A stretch of 64,000 nucleotides of DNA, taken from the NCBI GenBank assembly GCA_003988855.1, contig QYAI01000104.1, positions 1-64,000 on the forward strand. The letters run 5' to 3'. Source of the DNA: Arachnopeziza araneosa (Eukaryota > Ascomycota > Leotiomycetes > Helotiales > Arachnopezizaceae). Shown one piece after another: positions 11,899-23,279 of the stretch; positions within the stretch are counted from its first letter, which is position 1, and the number at the start of each line of letters is the position of its first letter. The notes under the pieces are model-generated. The model searched no databases, was not told the DNA's origin, and saw only the letters and a list, made by a program, of their open reading frames with translations. The translations under genes and the position numbers were made by a program.

Positions 11899-12474
11899 GG
11901 TGCTTGAAAAGCGGCGTGAGGTTGTTTGCTGTCTCTGTCTTGATGTGGGTGTGGATTTGGCGGTGCTTTAGTAGCAGTAGAAGGCGGGAGATGTGCCAAC
12001 CTTATCTCGGATCTGGTCAGCAGCGTCGCCGCTTGAAGTGTTATGCTGCATGGTGGCTTGAAGGAAGGGTGGTGAGAGAAGGGTGGTCGTCGCCCTGTTT
12101 TGCTGGTGGTGAAGAGTGAGGCTGTGAGGATGTGATGCTGATTGGCAAGGAGATATGCGAGGTAAAGGAGGATTTCAGGTGAAGTCAATTCAGGTGGGAA
12201 GTTGGACGTTGTAAGGTGTCGTAATCAGAATAACACGAAGGAGTGAAAGCAGTCTTAGTTGCGTGTCGCCCCTTTGTGTGAAGGTTTGAAGGTTCTGGGA
12301 TGGAACCTGGGCACTTGTGATCACGTGAGGCCCAATCTCGACTGCAGTTGAGGTATCACCAAGTTTCTTGCTTGAGCTTCATCTTTGTCATTGCACCGCT
12401 TCTAGCCTCAAATGTACAATCATCTTTCCCACTCTGATCTCGAAATCTTCTTCTCCCAATCTCGAAGTCTACCT
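11899..12474. promoter_or_regulatory. Upstream region of the zinc-finger gene
   Basis: This 576-bp spacer follows the JmjC-like gene on the same strand and contains the zinc-finger gene's promoter. A perfect TCACGTGA palindrome (bHLH/Cbf1-type E-box core) lies at 12321-12328. I see no additional gene. Confidence 0.5.
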
Positions 12475-13764
12475 CTAGTCCAGGTATCTTTTTGGCACCT
12501 TCTTTGTCCGCTTCGGTGGTCTCGTTGACTGCTGCACCTCAACTTCCTCGACCTGCTCCACCGTTCGCTTTCGGCTCTTCTTCTTTTCAGAGACAGTATT
12601 TTCTGCCTTGCTCTGCTTGCTCTGCTTGCTCTGCTTGCTCTTCTCTCTGCTCTTCGACTTTCTCTCCTTTATCCCGTGCTCGTTCTGAAAGTGGCTCTCG
12701 AAATCCGACTTCTTCTGTTGCGTTCCACACGGACATACTCGCTTCTTCGCAACCTTCAGCTCAAACCAGTCGTTCCAGATCAATCGTGCTCGATCTTCCC
12801 ATTTCTTGTTCCTGCTGGCCCATTCCGTCCACCTGCCTTGCGCACCGATCCAGGCCTCGATACCGGCCTGAGCATTATCGTCGCTCAGAGCCAGCTCGAC
12901 GTTGTCTAAGAATCGCTGGAAAATTTTCGTCTGATATCCTTGGTCATTGCCGTCCTTGTCGATTCCAGCTTTCAACATTCCAGCGAGAGCGCCGCAGGCT
13001 TTCGAGCTGCTAAAGTCGACGGCGACGAGGAAACCACCGACGAGGGTAAACACAGAGTGGAGGCAGCCGGCAGGGAGGTAGATGGCCTCGGAGGAGTCAG
13101 TCCTAGTGATGATACCCCCTTCTAGCCGGGGTGCTATCCGAGCAAGGTTTCTCTCGTCTCCAACCTCGTTCTGGTAGAGTTCCAGATTTGTCGTTGTTGG
13201 TGGGTAGATGACCCAAAGCTTCTCACATTGTCCAAGAGGTGCAGAGATTCCATCTGCGGTATCGATATGGAGGTCAGTGTGGGTGTATTGCGGCGTCAGG
13301 ATGAGCTGACAATCATCTTCTCTATTGTGGGCCCCCACATGCTGGTCAAGACTCTCTGGACAGAGAAAGGGATTGTCGTTCAGCCCAATGTCTAGACCGA
13401 TGATTGAAACTGGGTTTTCATTGTTGGGAGCGATCAATTGAACCACAGCAAGCCGGGGATCGATTTCATTGTCGATCTCGCCTCTGGAGAATGTTCTGAT
13501 CATCATCTTCCCACGATGCCTGGGTAGCTTCGCTGCAATTATCTCATCGAGGGCGGAGAGGGTGAGGTCGGTGGTCTCTGGTGGCTGGACGCTCTCGTCC
13601 CAGCACTCCTCAGGCGTGATCTTCACCGGGATTGTCGATGTTGATGAAGTCCACAACTCCACCGTCTCCAAAGAGACATTCTTCAAGTCATCGAGAGGCA
13701 ACTTGCTGACAACTTTGACAGTTTCATTGTCGAATCCCTTGAGCGACTTTCTGAGCCCCTTCAT
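12475..13764 (-). CDS. JmjC-like (2-oxoglutarate oxygenase fold) protein with C-terminal zinc-finger-like motif
   Basis: A single exon of 429 residues. The core around 155-255 looks like a JmjC/cupin barrel. An Fe-binding HxD sits at HTD (162-164) or HID (166-168), and EKLWVIYPP around 181-189 can supply the 2-oxoglutarate lysine. GCLHSVFTLVGGFLVAVDF supplies the distal His (236). Family members hydroxylate or demethylate proteins; no substrate can be inferred. The C-terminal part has a C-x-C-x11-H-x4-H motif (C344, C346, H358, H363), then a Lys/Ser-rich stretch with three KQS units, and a basic tail (PPKRTKKVPKRYLD) that looks like a nuclear signal. It is less similar to the classical KDM families than to the many uncharacterised fungal JmjC-like proteins. 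Confidence 0.72.
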   Translation of the reverse strand: MKGLRKSLKGFDNETVKVVSKLPLDDLKNVSLETVELWTSSTSTIPVKITPEECWDESVQPPETTDLTLSALDEIIAAKLPRHRGKMMIRTFSRGEIDNEIDPRLAVVQLIAPNNENPVSIIGLDIGLNDNPFLCPESLDQHVGAHNREDDCQLILTPQYTHTDLHIDTADGISAPLGQCEKLWVIYPPTTTNLELYQNEVGDERNLARIAPRLEGGIITRTDSSEAIYLPAGCLHSVFTLVGGFLVAVDFSSSKACGALAGMLKAGIDKDGNDQGYQTKIFQRFLDNVELALSDDNAQAGIEAWIGAQGRWTEWASRNKKWEDRARLIWNDWFELKVAKKRVCPCGTQQKKSDFESHFQNEHGIKERKSKSREKSKQSKQSKQSKAENTVSEKKKSRKRTVEQVEEVEVQQSTRPPKRTKKVPKRYLD

Positions 13765-15753
13765 ATTGATTGAATGTGGATGGTGAGAATTGAGAGTACA
13801 GTTTCTGAAAGTAGATCGAAGAATTGAGCAGATCGAAGGTGTTTCTAACGAAAGAGGATTCGAGACGAAGAAAGAAAAACCACGACCTGTCTAGATTGAA
13901 ATACATTATTGCAAGAGCCAAAAGACAATAGGAAACTGCAGCTTTTTCTGGGACAATAAGAAATTGGGGTACGGAAGAATCCACAGTAAGAGTAGCACAA
14001 TAGCAATGACAACAACGATTAGCGAGAGATTCGACAATAGTCTAGATGGCAACAAAAAATTAAATTGAATAAGGCAATGCAATATAATCATTCATGTTTA
14101 GAAAAAGAGCTTCGCCCACATTTATTCCATGCAGCTTCCCGACGTAGTTTTCAAACGACCACATAGTCTCAACGCCAGCATCCAAACTCCATATTTTGTC
14201 CAGCACGAGCAAGACAAATGATTGAATATCCCCCTCCCTCAATTCGTGAACTTGAATACCTAATCCAGTTATCCACTCCTCTCAGAGATCATGAGAAGAC
14301 TTCCGCTTGTAACACCACGTGATAACCTTGATTCAATATTCATCTGTTGCATGGCAATAATCAACCCGAAGACCTAGAGGAATGCATGAACTTCCAAGTC
14401 TCTCGATATCGTCTTGAGGATGAGATACTAGGAGAGAAATGGGTATATGGGCTGGTGAAGCAAGGAGGATGGGTAGGTGTTTGAGAGACTGTTGCATGAC
14501 TGAAGATAAGAGGTAGAGCTCATACAGAGAGAATCTTTTTCGATTGGATGAATGAATGGCTTGGAATATGGGGTGGTCATGAATGGGTGATAACACTGCT
14601 TTGACGTAGATTTGCTAATGATACTCGAGATCTTGGTCCTTCTTATAAGTTGAATTATGCTGGTTATGACCTACTTTGGTTCTCATCTTAGGCAATCTTA
14701 CTGAATTAACCCAGGTTGGTTATGACCTACTCCTCACAAGCTACCTTGTTCTCTATCTTATAGTTGTAAGAGCAGCCTGGATTTTCTCATTTTGAAATAG
14801 CATCTTTCTACTCGTCCATGTATGTCTGATAACGGGTCTGGTTGTGTTGTTGGTTGAGATGGTTTTGAGAACATGTTTATATCTCATCATTTGCCTTGAA
14901 TTTCAAGATGAGAAGATATGCTTGATACAGTAAGATGGGATTAGAGATACTTCTTCGCTCATTCCTCACCTCATCTGTAGCAAAAGGTAACTTGACCAGC
15001 ATAGAAAGAAAGCATGCCTCCGAGACCGCGGATATGGTGAAAAATTACGCTATCAGACTCAAAGTTTGTTGTAGTTTACTTACATCAAATTCAGGTATGG
15101 TAAATGCCAAGGTCACCGTTTTACGATTCTGACAAGCCAGATATGACTTACTCATTCAAATACCCTGTGCGTTTAGCCACTTCCAATATGGACGCAGACG
15201 AGTTTAAGCGCGGGTCAAGGTCTTCCACGCACCCTGTGGCTGAGTACCTGATATACATTAATTACCAGAAAACTCCATCGAGTTCGCGGACCTCCACCCT
15301 CCGCACTTCTTATTTGCAGGAACCCTACCGATTGGCGAGATATCTCGCCCCTCCCGAAACCCGAGACCCAGGAACGAAAGCAACAGGTACAGCTGAGGTT
15401 TATTCTGACTATGTAACCGTCCTGTCACTGATCTTCGGAGGATCCTGCTTGGCACGACGGAATCAAGCTCGCTTCCAATCCGGGGCGACAATTGGCGCGC
15501 GCAGATCGCCGTCCGTTGAAACGAGATGTGGGATCAATATATCGGTAGGGCAACGGTCCCTGTCATCTGCACGTTTTATATTGTGGGGTAGTGGAGATGG
15601 AGATTGATGGCAAAACTGGGGCTGGGTGTTGGAGCGGTCATGTAGGTTCCGCAGCGCCAAGCATGTTCTGATTATCAAATAATATATATACGTTGAGATC
15701 CTCAGAAGAAGCAAGATAGTCTAGTAGAGGAGTTTTTTTTTAAAAGAACGACG
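13765..15753. other. Intergenic stretch, 2 kb, with a short direct repeat
   Basis: No convincing gene. A partly duplicated segment at about 14650-14760 repeats ggttatgacctact and a ttctc(t)atctta tail. A CACGTGAT site lies near 14316. The part from about 15600 to 15753 is the promoter of the secreted esterase, with an A/T-rich block (tttttttttaaaa) just before its start codon. Confidence 0.45.
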
Positions 15754-16928
15754 ATGATTTCACTCAAATTGGCAGCGCTTTCAGCGATTGTACTCGTGAT
15801 ACCAGTACGGGCTATCCCCTCAACGGCCACATCAAATGTTGGTGAATGGGGCCAATGTGGAGGATTGAGTAGGTTCAGGGCTCTCTTTACAGTTCTCTAC
15901 TAATACCAAGACAGGTTGGACTGGATCGATAACCTGTGCCTCTCCATACACCTGCGTGTCATTGAATAATTATTACAGTCAATGTCAGTTGGCTCCACCG
16001 ATAGCAGTCACCACAACCACGTCTTCCAGTCCATCGCAGACAACAGTGCCTAGTTCAAAGCAAACTTTTACCTATCTGATTACCTTGTAAGTCGCTCCCT
16101 CCGAGTCAGACAGCCAAACTGATCGGAGAAAACAGCGGAGATTCCTATTCACAGACCGGATTCAATATTTCAGGCACGAAAGCGTCAGCTAGCAACCAGC
16201 TCGGCAATCCTGCATTCCCGGGCTACACCACCAGCGGTGGAGCAAACTGGATCGGCCGGATCCTGACCCAGAATCGTGGAACGCTGTCCTACAACTTTGC
16301 CTCAGGAGGCGCAACCACCGATGCCAGCCTGGTAACGCCGTTTCAATCCACCGTTCTCTCCTTGATAGACCAAGTAGCACTATTCAAGTCGAACCTGTCA
16401 CCACCCCCATCCTATGCACCTTGGAAGGCCGACAACACGCTGTTCGCCATCTGGATCGGCGTGAACGACGTGGGAAACGCATGGTCGAGCTCGTCGTGGG
16501 CGACGCTCAGCCAGCAGATTGTGAACAAGTATTTCGAGCAGGCGCAGATCCTCTATAACGCCGGTGCGAGGAATTTTGCCTTCTTGGACGTCCCGCCGAT
16601 TCAGCGAACCCCGACCGATATGACACAATCGACTGCGAATCAACAAGGGATAGCAACAGCCGTTGCTCACTACAACGACTTGTTGAAAGCCGGAGTGGCT
16701 AATTTCACCAGCTCGAATTCTGGTCTCTCGTCAAGCATGGTCGTCATAGTTGACACACAAACTCCATTCAATACTATCCTCGACAGCCCGACCGCGTATG
16801 GAGCATCAAATGCCTCCTGTTTCAATTCCGATGGCGTCAGCTGCTTATGGTGGAACAATTATCACCCTGGGCAGAAGATTCAGAGCGCCGTAGGTGATGC
16901 TGTTGATGCTGCCTTTGCAGGGCTTTAG
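15754..16928 (+). CDS. Secreted GDSL/SGNH esterase with N-terminal CBM1 (CE16-like acetylesterase)
   Basis: Three exons (15754-15868, 15915-16086, 16136-16928) join in frame to 359 residues; introns are 46 and 49 bp. Residues 1-20 form a signal peptide (MISLKLAALSAIVLVIPVRA). Residues ~30-63 are a fungal cellulose-binding module, CBM1 (WGQCGGLSWTG...TCASPYTC...YYSQCQ), split by the first intron. A Thr/Ser linker follows. The catalytic domain opens with FGDSYSQTG (nucleophile Ser99), then GGATTD, IWIGVNDVG (GxND block) and, near the C-terminus, LWWNNYHPGQ with the catalytic His. This arrangement fits CE16-type deacetylases that remove acetyl groups from hemicellulose ends, outside the cell. 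Asn is found three residues before the His, where many SGNH enzymes have Asp. Confidence 0.88.
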
Positions 16929-17640
16929 CTGTAAGAATGTGCAGTGGGAGCTTTGGAGAAGAATAAGTTGCGAAGATGCTTTTGTAGCCCGATAAATCAG
17001 ATTTGGATGTCATGGAATTATCCAAAGATGTCATTTGTTCAAGTGGAATTTCTAGGGCTTCGGATGGTCAAAATTGAAGCTCAGAACCCCTTCAAAAGTT
17101 ACTCGGCTTAAAGCATAGGATATTTTGTCATTAAGTCTCTTCTATACCGCATATAATCGTTCTATGGGTTCCGAAAAATACTAGCATGAAACAAAGGAGT
17201 TATTGTACGTGTTAGGTGATGTGCCTGTAAACTATCATTTGTTTCCAGGTAACGCTGAATGCATCTCCTAATAATATTATATCTCACAGAACAATAACGA
17301 TTTGCATGGCCACGACTCTCAATCCAGTTTGGGATTCGACGTCGAGAATTTCTGTACATTGCCATCCATTTCTGAATCCACGAATGACGCATAATCTCAC
17401 AGAAAGCCGTTGCAAGATTTAGTACTCATGGTTATATCTCAGCCCCGACTTTTAATCATGCGTTGTTGGTCTCTTGGCAGGAGGTGCTGCGTTGAGACGG
17501 CATCTCGCTTGTCTAATGCAGGCGTCATAATGCCAAGATATATTTGCACCGCTTCAGACATTGAAAATCCGCCTCAGCCCAGCAGGACTCCAAACTCTAC
17601 TTGATTTCTCGTTCAAAAGAAGCATCACGCAATTTCTGAG
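16929..17640. other. 3' flank of the esterase gene and non-coding DNA
   Basis: About 700 bp downstream of the esterase. I see only short frames without family resemblance. Confidence 0.45.
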
Positions 17641-17749
17641 CTCATGCATTCCTTCGATCAACTCGGAAGAATGCGGATTCTAACTTCTTTGTGCTCTTTC
17701 CTGGTTGATGAGATGGCGGGGGATCATGAGATCAGCGGCCGCCAGGGAG

Positions 17750-17930
17750 GAGGTGATATTGGTGGACCAGTCACGGGAGAACTGGCTAGGAGGGATGCTG
17801 TGCTGGTAAAGAGACGTACGGGGGTGGACCTTGTACCAGGATAACAGAGATCGGAATGAGGCTCTCTGGGCCGGAGACTGTGTCCGAGAGGGATGCCGTC
17901 CTCTGCAAACGACCTACACCAGGCTCAAAC
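17750..17930 (+). repeat. Diverged duplicated module with shared RDAVLxKRxT coding motif
   Basis: Two segments, about 17760-17820 and 17862-17915, can each be translated to a similar string: GPVT...ARRDAVLVKRRT and GPET...SERDAVLCKRPT. They lie in different reading frames, with a stop between them. Both carry Lys-Arg pairs, the site of Kex2-type proteases. I see no clear signal peptide or gene model, so this may be a decayed repeat-peptide gene or coincidence. Confidence 0.3.
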
Positions 17931-18602
17931 ATAAAACTTGGCCATGGGAGCTGCTTCAATAGCCCCAAGAATATTAGGAAATTGTTCTTCCTCTGCTACG
18001 AAGAGCGGATTTCCGTTAGTGACCGTGGCGAGTGCCGCGTGCGAAGGGTCGCATCATTGAACTATATGGGTAGGGCATCAAGAGGAAAGTATTGGACCTG
18101 TTCCTCTTGTCCATTACTGATAAATGGTTGAATAGAGCAGCGCACTGGTGCCCTCGGATTTCTCTCTCCTTCTCCGGCGAGCGTGATTAGCTTCAACCAG
18201 AGCATCCATGTCAAGAATATATGTATAGACTAGGTCACCTCGTTTGCCAACTCTGGGTTTCTATCGCACTACGAACGGTCAACTGAGCGAACTTTAGGAG
18301 GTCTCCTATGGTATTATGCCAGATGGAAAGCCGTATCGGTGCATGAGAGCAATATTTACTTGAGATAATTTCAATTCTCGAGCACTTAGAAACAATTAGA
18401 TAGGATTATGATTAATATTATTGATTATTTGAAAGGTTTATTTGATCATACAAGACGCCTGTAACCTTCTGGAAACACGGTAACCACCTCCATTCATGAC
18501 TAGCTTTGCAGCAATCGTATCTATATCAGGGGACCTGACAGCATCCCTCCCATTCCCACGTCTTTCTTCCTGGAGTCATCGTTCGCTATTACACCCAACA
18601 GC
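17931..18602. other. Non-coding 3' flank of the repeat-protein gene
   Basis: Moderately A/T-rich sequence, with an AT block around 18380-18440. I see no gene. Confidence 0.4.
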
Positions 18603-21034
18603 TTAGGGGGCATATGGCACCGCGTAGATAGTAACAGCAACACAATTGGCAGCAGAATAGTAACAACTCCTCGCTCCTTGTACGACGATTGTAATCGGAG
18701 TATTCAGGAGAGTGGTGGCACAGGAGTACCACTGCGTATCGGTTGCTCCTGTTTGAGCCGCATACGAGCCGGCCGGTATAGGGGCTGTGATTGCATTGTT
18801 CGTTCCAATATTGACCAGCAGCGGATAGTAAGTTCCCTGAGAAGCAGTGTACTGCCCCATATTCTCGTTACATCCAGGTAGAATACCAATAGGTTGATTG
18901 AGATACCCGCAATACGCGTATTTTGTGGGGGTGTCGTACCAGCAGGTCAGGGGCGAGTACGTGGATGTGAGGTTTGTGTTAATGGTCCACAAGCGACCTG
19001 TTTGTTGTACAAAATTCGTTAAGAATGTGGTTCTTCCGGTAGCGTCAACAGCGTTTAGGGTAAAATTCGCGAGGGATGTTGGTGAGGACGTGAGAGAAGT
19101 GCTGGTTGCTTTCACAGTTTGTGTTGAAGTCGAAATGATCGTAACCGTGGTGCCTTGTTGAGTTGAAACGATTGTTACTAGGCTGATTTGTACAGATAAT
19201 GAAGTAGTTGTGAGGGTTTGAGCAGGTTGAACAGACGTGGTTGTTACTCGACTGATTACTCCAGAGGTTGAGATACTTGTTACTGTGCTGGCTGGCTGTG
19301 TAGAGGTGGCCGTAAAAAATTCATCCTGCTCTGAAACCGAAACAGAGACGCTTGTTACCGTGCTAGCTGGCTGAGTAGAGGTCACCGTAAAGAAATCGTC
19401 TTGCTCTGAGACTGAGACCGAAATGCTTGTTACTGTGCTTGCAAGCTGAGTAGAGGTTGCCGTGAAGTATTCGTCCTGCTCGGAAATAGAGATGCTCGTC
19501 ACTGTACTTGCTGGCTGCGTAGACGTTACCGTGAAGTAATCATCCTGCTCTGAAACAGATATGCTTGTCACAGTGTTAGCCAGTTGCGTAGAAGTTACCG
19601 TAAAAAAGTCGTCCTGTTCTGAGACAGAAATACTTGTCACAGTGCTTGCCGGCTGAGTAGAGGTCACTGTAAAGTAATCATCCTGTTCTGAGACAGAAAT
19701 ACTTGTTACGGTGCTTGCTAGCTGAGTCGAGGTCACCGTAAAATAATCATCCTGCTCTGAAACAGAAACACTTGTAACAGTACTGGCTTCCTGGGTGGAG
19801 GTAACAGTGATGTACTCGTCCTGCTCTGATACAGAGACACTTGTTACCGTGCTAGCTTCTTGAGTTGAAGTAACCGTGATCAGAATATCTTGCTCTGATA
19901 CGGAGATACTCGTGACTGTGCTTGCTTCCTTGATTGATGTGATCGTAACCGAACTGGCTGCTTGAGTAGAAGTGACCGTAATTAAATCATCTTGCTCTGA
20001 AGTAACGATACTAGTAACTGTGCTAGCTTCAAGAGTAGATGTAAGTGTCACTGAACTAGCTGCCCGAGTAGAAGTGACGGTGATTAAGTCGTCTTCCTCT
20101 GAAACTACGACGCTCGTGACTGTACCAGCTGCCTGAGTAGAAGTAACTGTAATCAAGTCGTCGTGCTCTGAAGTAACAATACTCGTGACCGTGCTGGCTG
20201 ATTGGGTAGACGTAATGAGACTGGTGACCGTGTTGGCTGGTTGGGTAGACGTAACGAGACTTGTGGTCGTGCTGGCTGGCTGGGTAGACGTAAATGTTAC
20301 TGTACTTGCAGACTTAGTAACCGTAATTGTACTTGCTTGCTGAGTCAAAGTAGTTGTTATTGGGCTGGCCTGTTGAGTAAAAGTGATTGTAACTGGGCTG
20401 GCAGATGGGATCGAGGTAACTGTCGAGGTAACGGTTACTGTAGTGGCTGAGCAGGCCGGTGTTGAGACAGTTTCTGCATTCAATTAGTCTCTATAAGGTA
20501 CTAGGGAAATGAACAGCCCTTACGAGTCAGGGTTTTTGAGGTAGCGGCTGCTGAGGGAAGAAAGGGTACAGAAGATCCGGAGGGTATCACAAACATAGGA
20601 TCCGAGATGAGAACTGCACCCCAGACTCCTGTCTCAACCGAATAGGTACCAAGAGTAGTATGCAACCAGCAGGTTTTAGCCACCGACTTGAATGCAATAG
20701 ATACGCAGCTTCCTTGGGCAGCACACATATCCAGACAGGTCTGGAAAGAAGCTACAACCTGGCCATCATTCGTTGTATCGACACCTTCGTAGTCGATATT
20801 ACATAGGACGAGATAGACCCCGTCAGGAGTATCATAGCGAGTGTTATTGATAGCAGGACATGACCCAAGAACACTTGTGGGCAATACGACACCTCCAGTA
20901 GTGGTACCTGTATGGATAATTGAAGTTGTAGTTGATGTGGCTTTAACACTTCTTTGTTGGAGAACGTTGGCAGATACCGATACGCAGAGGAATAGAAACC
21001 CGAAAAGAGTGGACAGCACTGTAAATCGTGCCAT
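18603..21034 (-). CDS. Secreted PAN/Apple-like protein with Ser/Thr-rich 23-residue repeat array
   Basis: Exon 1 (21034-20524) and exon 2 (20473-18603) flank a 50-bp GT-AG intron and join in frame to 793 residues. Residues 1 to ~22 form a signal peptide (MARFTVLSTLFGFLFLCVSVSA). Residues ~57-150 look like a PAN/Apple-type module: spaced cysteines in SCPAINNTRYD, YLVLCNIDYEG, FQTCLDMCAAQGSC and KTCWLHT. A region of more than 300 residues follows, made of about 12 copies of a Thr/Ser/Val-rich unit (ASTVTSISVSEQDDYFTVTS and variants). It should be heavily O-glycosylated and extended like a stalk. The C-terminal ~150 residues form a non-repetitive domain with several Cys (LTCWYDTPTKYAYCGYL, GARSCYYSAANC). 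I infer a cell-wall or extracellular adhesion or coat function. I see no GPI signal. Confidence 0.8.
19290..20210 (-). repeat. In-gene tandem repeat, ~69-bp unit (23 codons)
   Basis: The units encode variants of TVTSISVSEQDDYFTVTSTQPAS. The SEQD (or SEHD/SEED) core recurs about 12 times. Copies near the 5' end of the gene are more diverged; those in the middle are nearly identical. The last two units have an extra SV dipeptide. Copy-number change would preserve the frame. Confidence 0.88.
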
Positions 21035-22614
21035 GGTGAACGCGCACTAGAGTATAAAGAGCGAAGACTTTGAACTCCGTTATGATCGTGTGCCATCCTT
21101 TGGGGCACTTGACATATTTGTAGCTGTGTCTCTATCCCCCATTGTGTGGCCATCCAGTGGCGGGCTGAATTCGAATACGGCGAAGTGGCTATCGATATTG
21201 ACAACAGGAAGCGAGATACCGATTATGTTGGTGGAAATGCATCTAATACCTAGGTTTTTTGAAGCCTCTACGGTGGGTAATGGCGTTGTCTAACCTCTCT
21301 TCTTCTGGTCGGGTTTCAGCCACCATAGGACCGTTTTCAAGCCACAAATCTTGATGTTTTTGAAAATCTCAGCCTCTTTGAATGAGGCGTATGATCCAGA
21401 TCCAGCGAAATCCAAATCAGTCAAAATGGGTTGAGTACAGCTCTATTCAAGTCGAGTGGTGGATTTTGCCAACCAGCTTATCAACCGGTTTTAAAAACGA
21501 GGCTGCGTTCTGTCTCTGATCAATCTCTCATTTGACTCAGATATATCCATTTTGATAAAGCGCACCATTGGTGCCAAGCATTTTCTCCTTTCGAACAATC
21601 AAGGAAACTGGGGGACGACGATGGTTAGAGATCACGATGGGAGAGGAAGATATTTGAGCTGGCTCTGAGAAACCGCATTTTCCCCTATCAGAATGTGCAT
21701 TGCAGTTCACTCAGCTGGGACCAAGTACACCAGCGCAATTGATTAATCCAAGGGATGAAAATCACACGTTGCCCATTTAGATCCCCGGCTCCCGCCATTT
21801 GACCTGACACTGCCGATTTCCAGTCTGAATATTGTTATCATTGAATTCCTACTGGTATTGAAAACCTGATATCGAACAACTCGAACACTGATACTACGCC
21901 TCTTCGTCTGGTACAGTTATTCATGAAATGATTGGACGCATCTGAAGGGAGAACACCCGGATGATTGGTTAGCTGCAAGATTTTGCATGGTGCCTTGTGA
22001 ACTGGCAGTGTTCATGGATATGAGATCCGTTGATGATGATGATGGTAAATCAGGCTGTCATACGGTACTACCGTGGACAAGAAGAAAGAGGCCCATCTTA
22101 TGACTTTTGGTCCGAGCATGCTTGGCGGGTGCTGACTCAGCTATGCAATAATTCGTGGAAACCCTTCTACATCTTAAACTACGAAACAAATATCTACTAA
22201 AATATATATGAGATTCCAAGATGACCAAGTCAATCTCTATATTGAATTGTTATAGACGCTCTCTTCGGAATGGTTTTGAACATCGATTCGACATGCGGCA
22301 ATGAAAAGTGTTTTTGACAGCAGGCTACGAATTATTACAACATTTGGTGCTGCAAAAAAAAACATACTCCATTTACAAGCTAGCCACAGCTTCTAATTTA
22401 TATTTAAGCAAGTAAATTCGCACGAAAAGTCATGAATGACGAATCTGTCTAACTAGAACTTTTTGAAATGGGCTGAGAGTTGCTCGAGAGAAAGAATTGA
22501 GGTGTTTCATGAATTATGTCAGCCACTACAGAAGCTCATCAACCCCACCAAACTCCTCCCCCTCCACTCCATTACCACCACAACCTTGAAGCGCACCTCT
22601 CCAGCCAGCACAAG
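21035..22614. other. Intergenic stretch between divergent genes, 1.6 kb
   Basis: It lies upstream of both the secreted repeat protein (-) and the Gon7-like gene (+). I found only weak short frames. An open frame extends upstream from the Gon7-like start to 22516; I treat it as leader. Confidence 0.45.
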
Positions 22615-23010
22615 ATGACCACTGCACCAGCACCAGCAGCAGACGACGCAGCTCCTCTCTCCGGATCCGCGCCGCAGCACCCGCACCAGCTGCAAGCGGC
22701 CTACACGCACCTCGCCCAGACCTCGTCCGCGTTCGAGTTCCGCGCTGCCCTGCCGGCGCTTGCTGCCTCGCCGCCCACACTGGCCTCGAAAACGGCCTAT
22801 CTGTCCACGCTCCGCCGTGCCGTGTCGACGTTACAGGAAGATATCAATCGAGAGCTGACGCTGCGGATGGAGGAGGATAGGGCGCGGGTGGGTGTGGTGG
22901 AGGGGGGGAAGAAGGGTGGGAAGGGGAGCGGCGGGAGGAAGGGAGTTGTGGTTGATGACGAGAAGGAGGAGGAGATGTATGGTGAGGAGGAGGGAGGGGA
23001 AGAGGAGTAA
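22615..23010 (+). CDS. gon7: Gon7-like EKC/KEOPS complex subunit
   Basis: 131 residues from the ATG at 22615 (MTTAPAPAADD). An in-frame ATG at 22516 would add 33 His/Pro-rich residues that look like leader. The informative block is residues ~62-90, KTAYLSTLRRAVSTLQEDINRELTLRMEEDRAR (quoted across two segments: KTAYLSTLRRAVSTLQ and EDINRELTLRMEEDRAR). It resembles the conserved helix of fungal Gon7, a small subunit of the KEOPS complex that makes the tRNA t6A modification. The C-terminal third is Gly/Lys-rich and then Glu-rich. Small size and low complexity limit certainty; an unrelated small acidic protein is possible. Confidence 0.55.
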   Translation: MTTAPAPAADDAAPLSGSAPQHPHQLQAAYTHLAQTSSAFEFRAALPALAASPPTLASKTAYLSTLRRAVSTLQEDINRELTLRMEEDRARVGVVEGGKKGGKGSGGRKGVVVDDEKEEEMYGEEEGGEEE

Positions 23011-23279
23011 GAGAGAGGATGAATCTGAGATTTGGAAAATGGAAAGGGAGTGGTGGAAATTGGTGATGGTTCAACATTCTCATGCTTGCTTGGCTATATA
23101 CAAACTCCCTATGGAGCACATGTGTACTATACGGAACCTGGTCGTACAACAGCCACCCATCCGCCATTGAATTCCAATCCGTTACCAACGAAACGAACAT
23201 CAAAAGACAAACTCCGCGCTATGGGTTAGGCCTAGCTCGCCCCGGAGGGAGCTCTATATACAATTTACTACCCCGCAAC

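Noticed and set aside
15104..15607. 167-codon plus-strand frame upstream of the esterase
   Set aside because: Composition is random-like and no family features are present; it lies in the esterase promoter region.
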